A DNA stretch of 64,000 bases, taken from positions 505,535 to 569,534 of the forward strand of contig CM055753.1 of NCBI GenBank assembly GCA_029465975.1, written 5' to 3'. A program made the position numbers and the translations under genes. Within the stretch, counting starts at the first letter, position 1, and each line of letters opens with the position of its first letter. This DNA comes from Dallia pectoralis. Lineage: Eukaryota; Chordata; Actinopteri; Esociformes; Umbridae. This document shows, piece by piece, positions 61,561 through 64,000 of this stretch. The notes beneath the pieces were generated by a model, which was given only the letters and a program-made list of their open reading frames with translations, had not been told where the DNA came from and made no database searches.

Positions 61561-62635
61561 GGGAGAGTTAGGCTGGGGGAGGGAGCTGGTGACTGGGAGA
61601 GTTAGGCTGGGGGAGGGAGGAGGTGACTGGGAGAGTTAGGCTGGGGGAGGGAGGTGGTGACCAGGAGAGTTAGGCTGGAGAGGGAGGAGGTGACTGGGAG
61701 AGTTAGGCTGGGGGAGGGAGGTGGTGACTGGGAGAGTTAGGCTGGAGAGGGAGGTGGTGACTGGGAGAGTTAGGCTGGAGGAGGGAGGTGGTGACTGGGA
61801 GAGTTAGGCTGGGGGAGGGAGGAGGTGACTGGGAGAGTTAGGCTGGAGGAGGGAGGTGGTGACTGGGAGAGTTAGGCTGGAGGAGGGAGGTGGTGACTGG
61901 GAGAGTTAGGCTGGGGGGGAGGACTGGGAGGAGGGGTGGTGACTGGGAGAGTTAGGCTGGGGAGGGAGGTGGTGACTGGGAGGGAGTTAGGCTGGGGGAG
62001 GGAGGTGGGGAGGGAGGTGGTGACTGGGAGAGTTAGGCTGGGGGAGGGAGGTGGGTGACTGGGAGAGTTAGGCTGGGGGAGGGAGGTGGTGACTGGGAGA
62101 GTTAGGCTGGGGGAGGGAGGTGGTGACTGGGAGAGTTAGGCTGGGGGAGGGAGGTGGTGACTGGGAGAGTTGGGCTGGAGGAGGGAGGTGGTGACTGGGA
62201 GAGTTAGGCTGGGGGAGGGAGCTGGTGACTGGGAGAGTTAGGCTGGGGGAGGGAGGAGGTGACTGGGAGAGTTAGGCTGGGGGAGGGAGGTGGTGACCAG
62301 GAGAGTTAGGCTGGAGGAGGGAGGTGGTGACTGGGAGAGTTAGGCTGGGGGAGGGAGGAGGTGACTGGGAGAGTTAGGCTGGGGGAGGGAGGTGGTGACT
62401 GGGAGAGTTAGGCTGGGGGAGGGAGGAGGTGACTGGGAGAGTTAGGCTGGAGGAGGGAGGTGGTGACCAGGAGAGTTAGGCTGGGGGAGGGAGGTGGTGA
62501 CTGGGAGAGTTAGGCTGGAGAGGGAGGAGGTGACTGGGAGAGTTAGGCTGGGGGAGGGAGGAGGTGACTGGGAGAGTTAGGCTGGAGAGGGAGGTGGTGA
62601 CTGGGAGAGTTAGGCTGGAGAGGGAGGTGGTGACT
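61561..62635 (+). repeat. 34-bp G-rich minisatellite, about 32 copies
   Basis: The unit is GGGAGAGTTAGGCTGGGGGA plus GGGAGGTGGTGACT. Variants include GGAGAGG for GGGGGAGG, GGAGGTGACT for GGTGGTGACT and GACCAGGAG for GACTGGGAG. Irregular copies lie at 61915-62060. A block near the start (from 61585) recurs near 62221 with the same order of variants, an offset of 636 bp. Confidence 0.97.

Positions 62636-64000
<1,365 letters not shown>

Overview
This window is vertebrate, almost certainly teleost fish, genomic DNA. The support is short GT-AG exons separated by long AT-rich introns, fish-type Tc1/mariner, hAT and BEL/Pao elements, a tRNA-derived SINE head, and abundant (CA)n/(GT)n and minisatellite DNA. 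There are no operons and no bacterial gene organisation. The species cannot be fixed from sequence alone.

The only host gene I can support is TRAPPC9 (NIBP, a TRAPPII-specific tethering subunit) on the + strand. Three consecutive internal exons are visible at 6584-6694, 26171-26324 and 28934-29024. They join in frame (phases 2, 0, 1). The rest of the gene lies off both edges: no first or last exon, promoter or poly(A) site is visible, and 29025-64000 reads as one long downstream intron. The second intron (26325-28933) has all the hallmarks of a minor-spliceosome (U12-type) AT-AC intron: a 9/9 donor, an exact branch-point octamer and a terminal AC 12 bases after the likely branch A.

The rest is intronic repeat DNA. 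From left to right: a broken BEL/Pao retrotransposon gag on the minus strand (1-2280); a 17-bp minisatellite (5.6 kb); a dead DD36E Tc1/mariner element (8307-9512); two arrays of the same 27-bp unit (9.8-11.0 and 13.2-15.1 kb); a 36-bp array (17.9-19.9 kb); a 28/25-bp array (20.2-22.6 kb) whose end was hit by a non-autonomous hAT element (22598-24130); a 5.6-kb array of a 33-bp unit (37.3-42.9 kb); 39-bp, 25-bp and ~33-bp arrays (47-53 kb); an 812-bp (GT)n/(GTGC)n tract (53.5-54.35 kb); a tRNA-derived SINE head (~55.0 kb); and 32-bp, 31-bp and 34-bp arrays plus a long (CA)n (56-63.4 kb). By addition of my boundaries, tandem arrays make up roughly 19 kb, about 30% of the window.

The very long open reading frames in the arrays (up to 1702 codons) are artefacts of repeat units that are multiples of 3 bp and lack stop codons. 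I do not annotate them as genes. The most notable observations are the AT-AC intron, the density and internal higher-order structure of the arrays, the hAT insertion into a minisatellite, the giant CpG-dense GTGC tract, and an overlapping E-box/CRE palindrome at 34537-34548.
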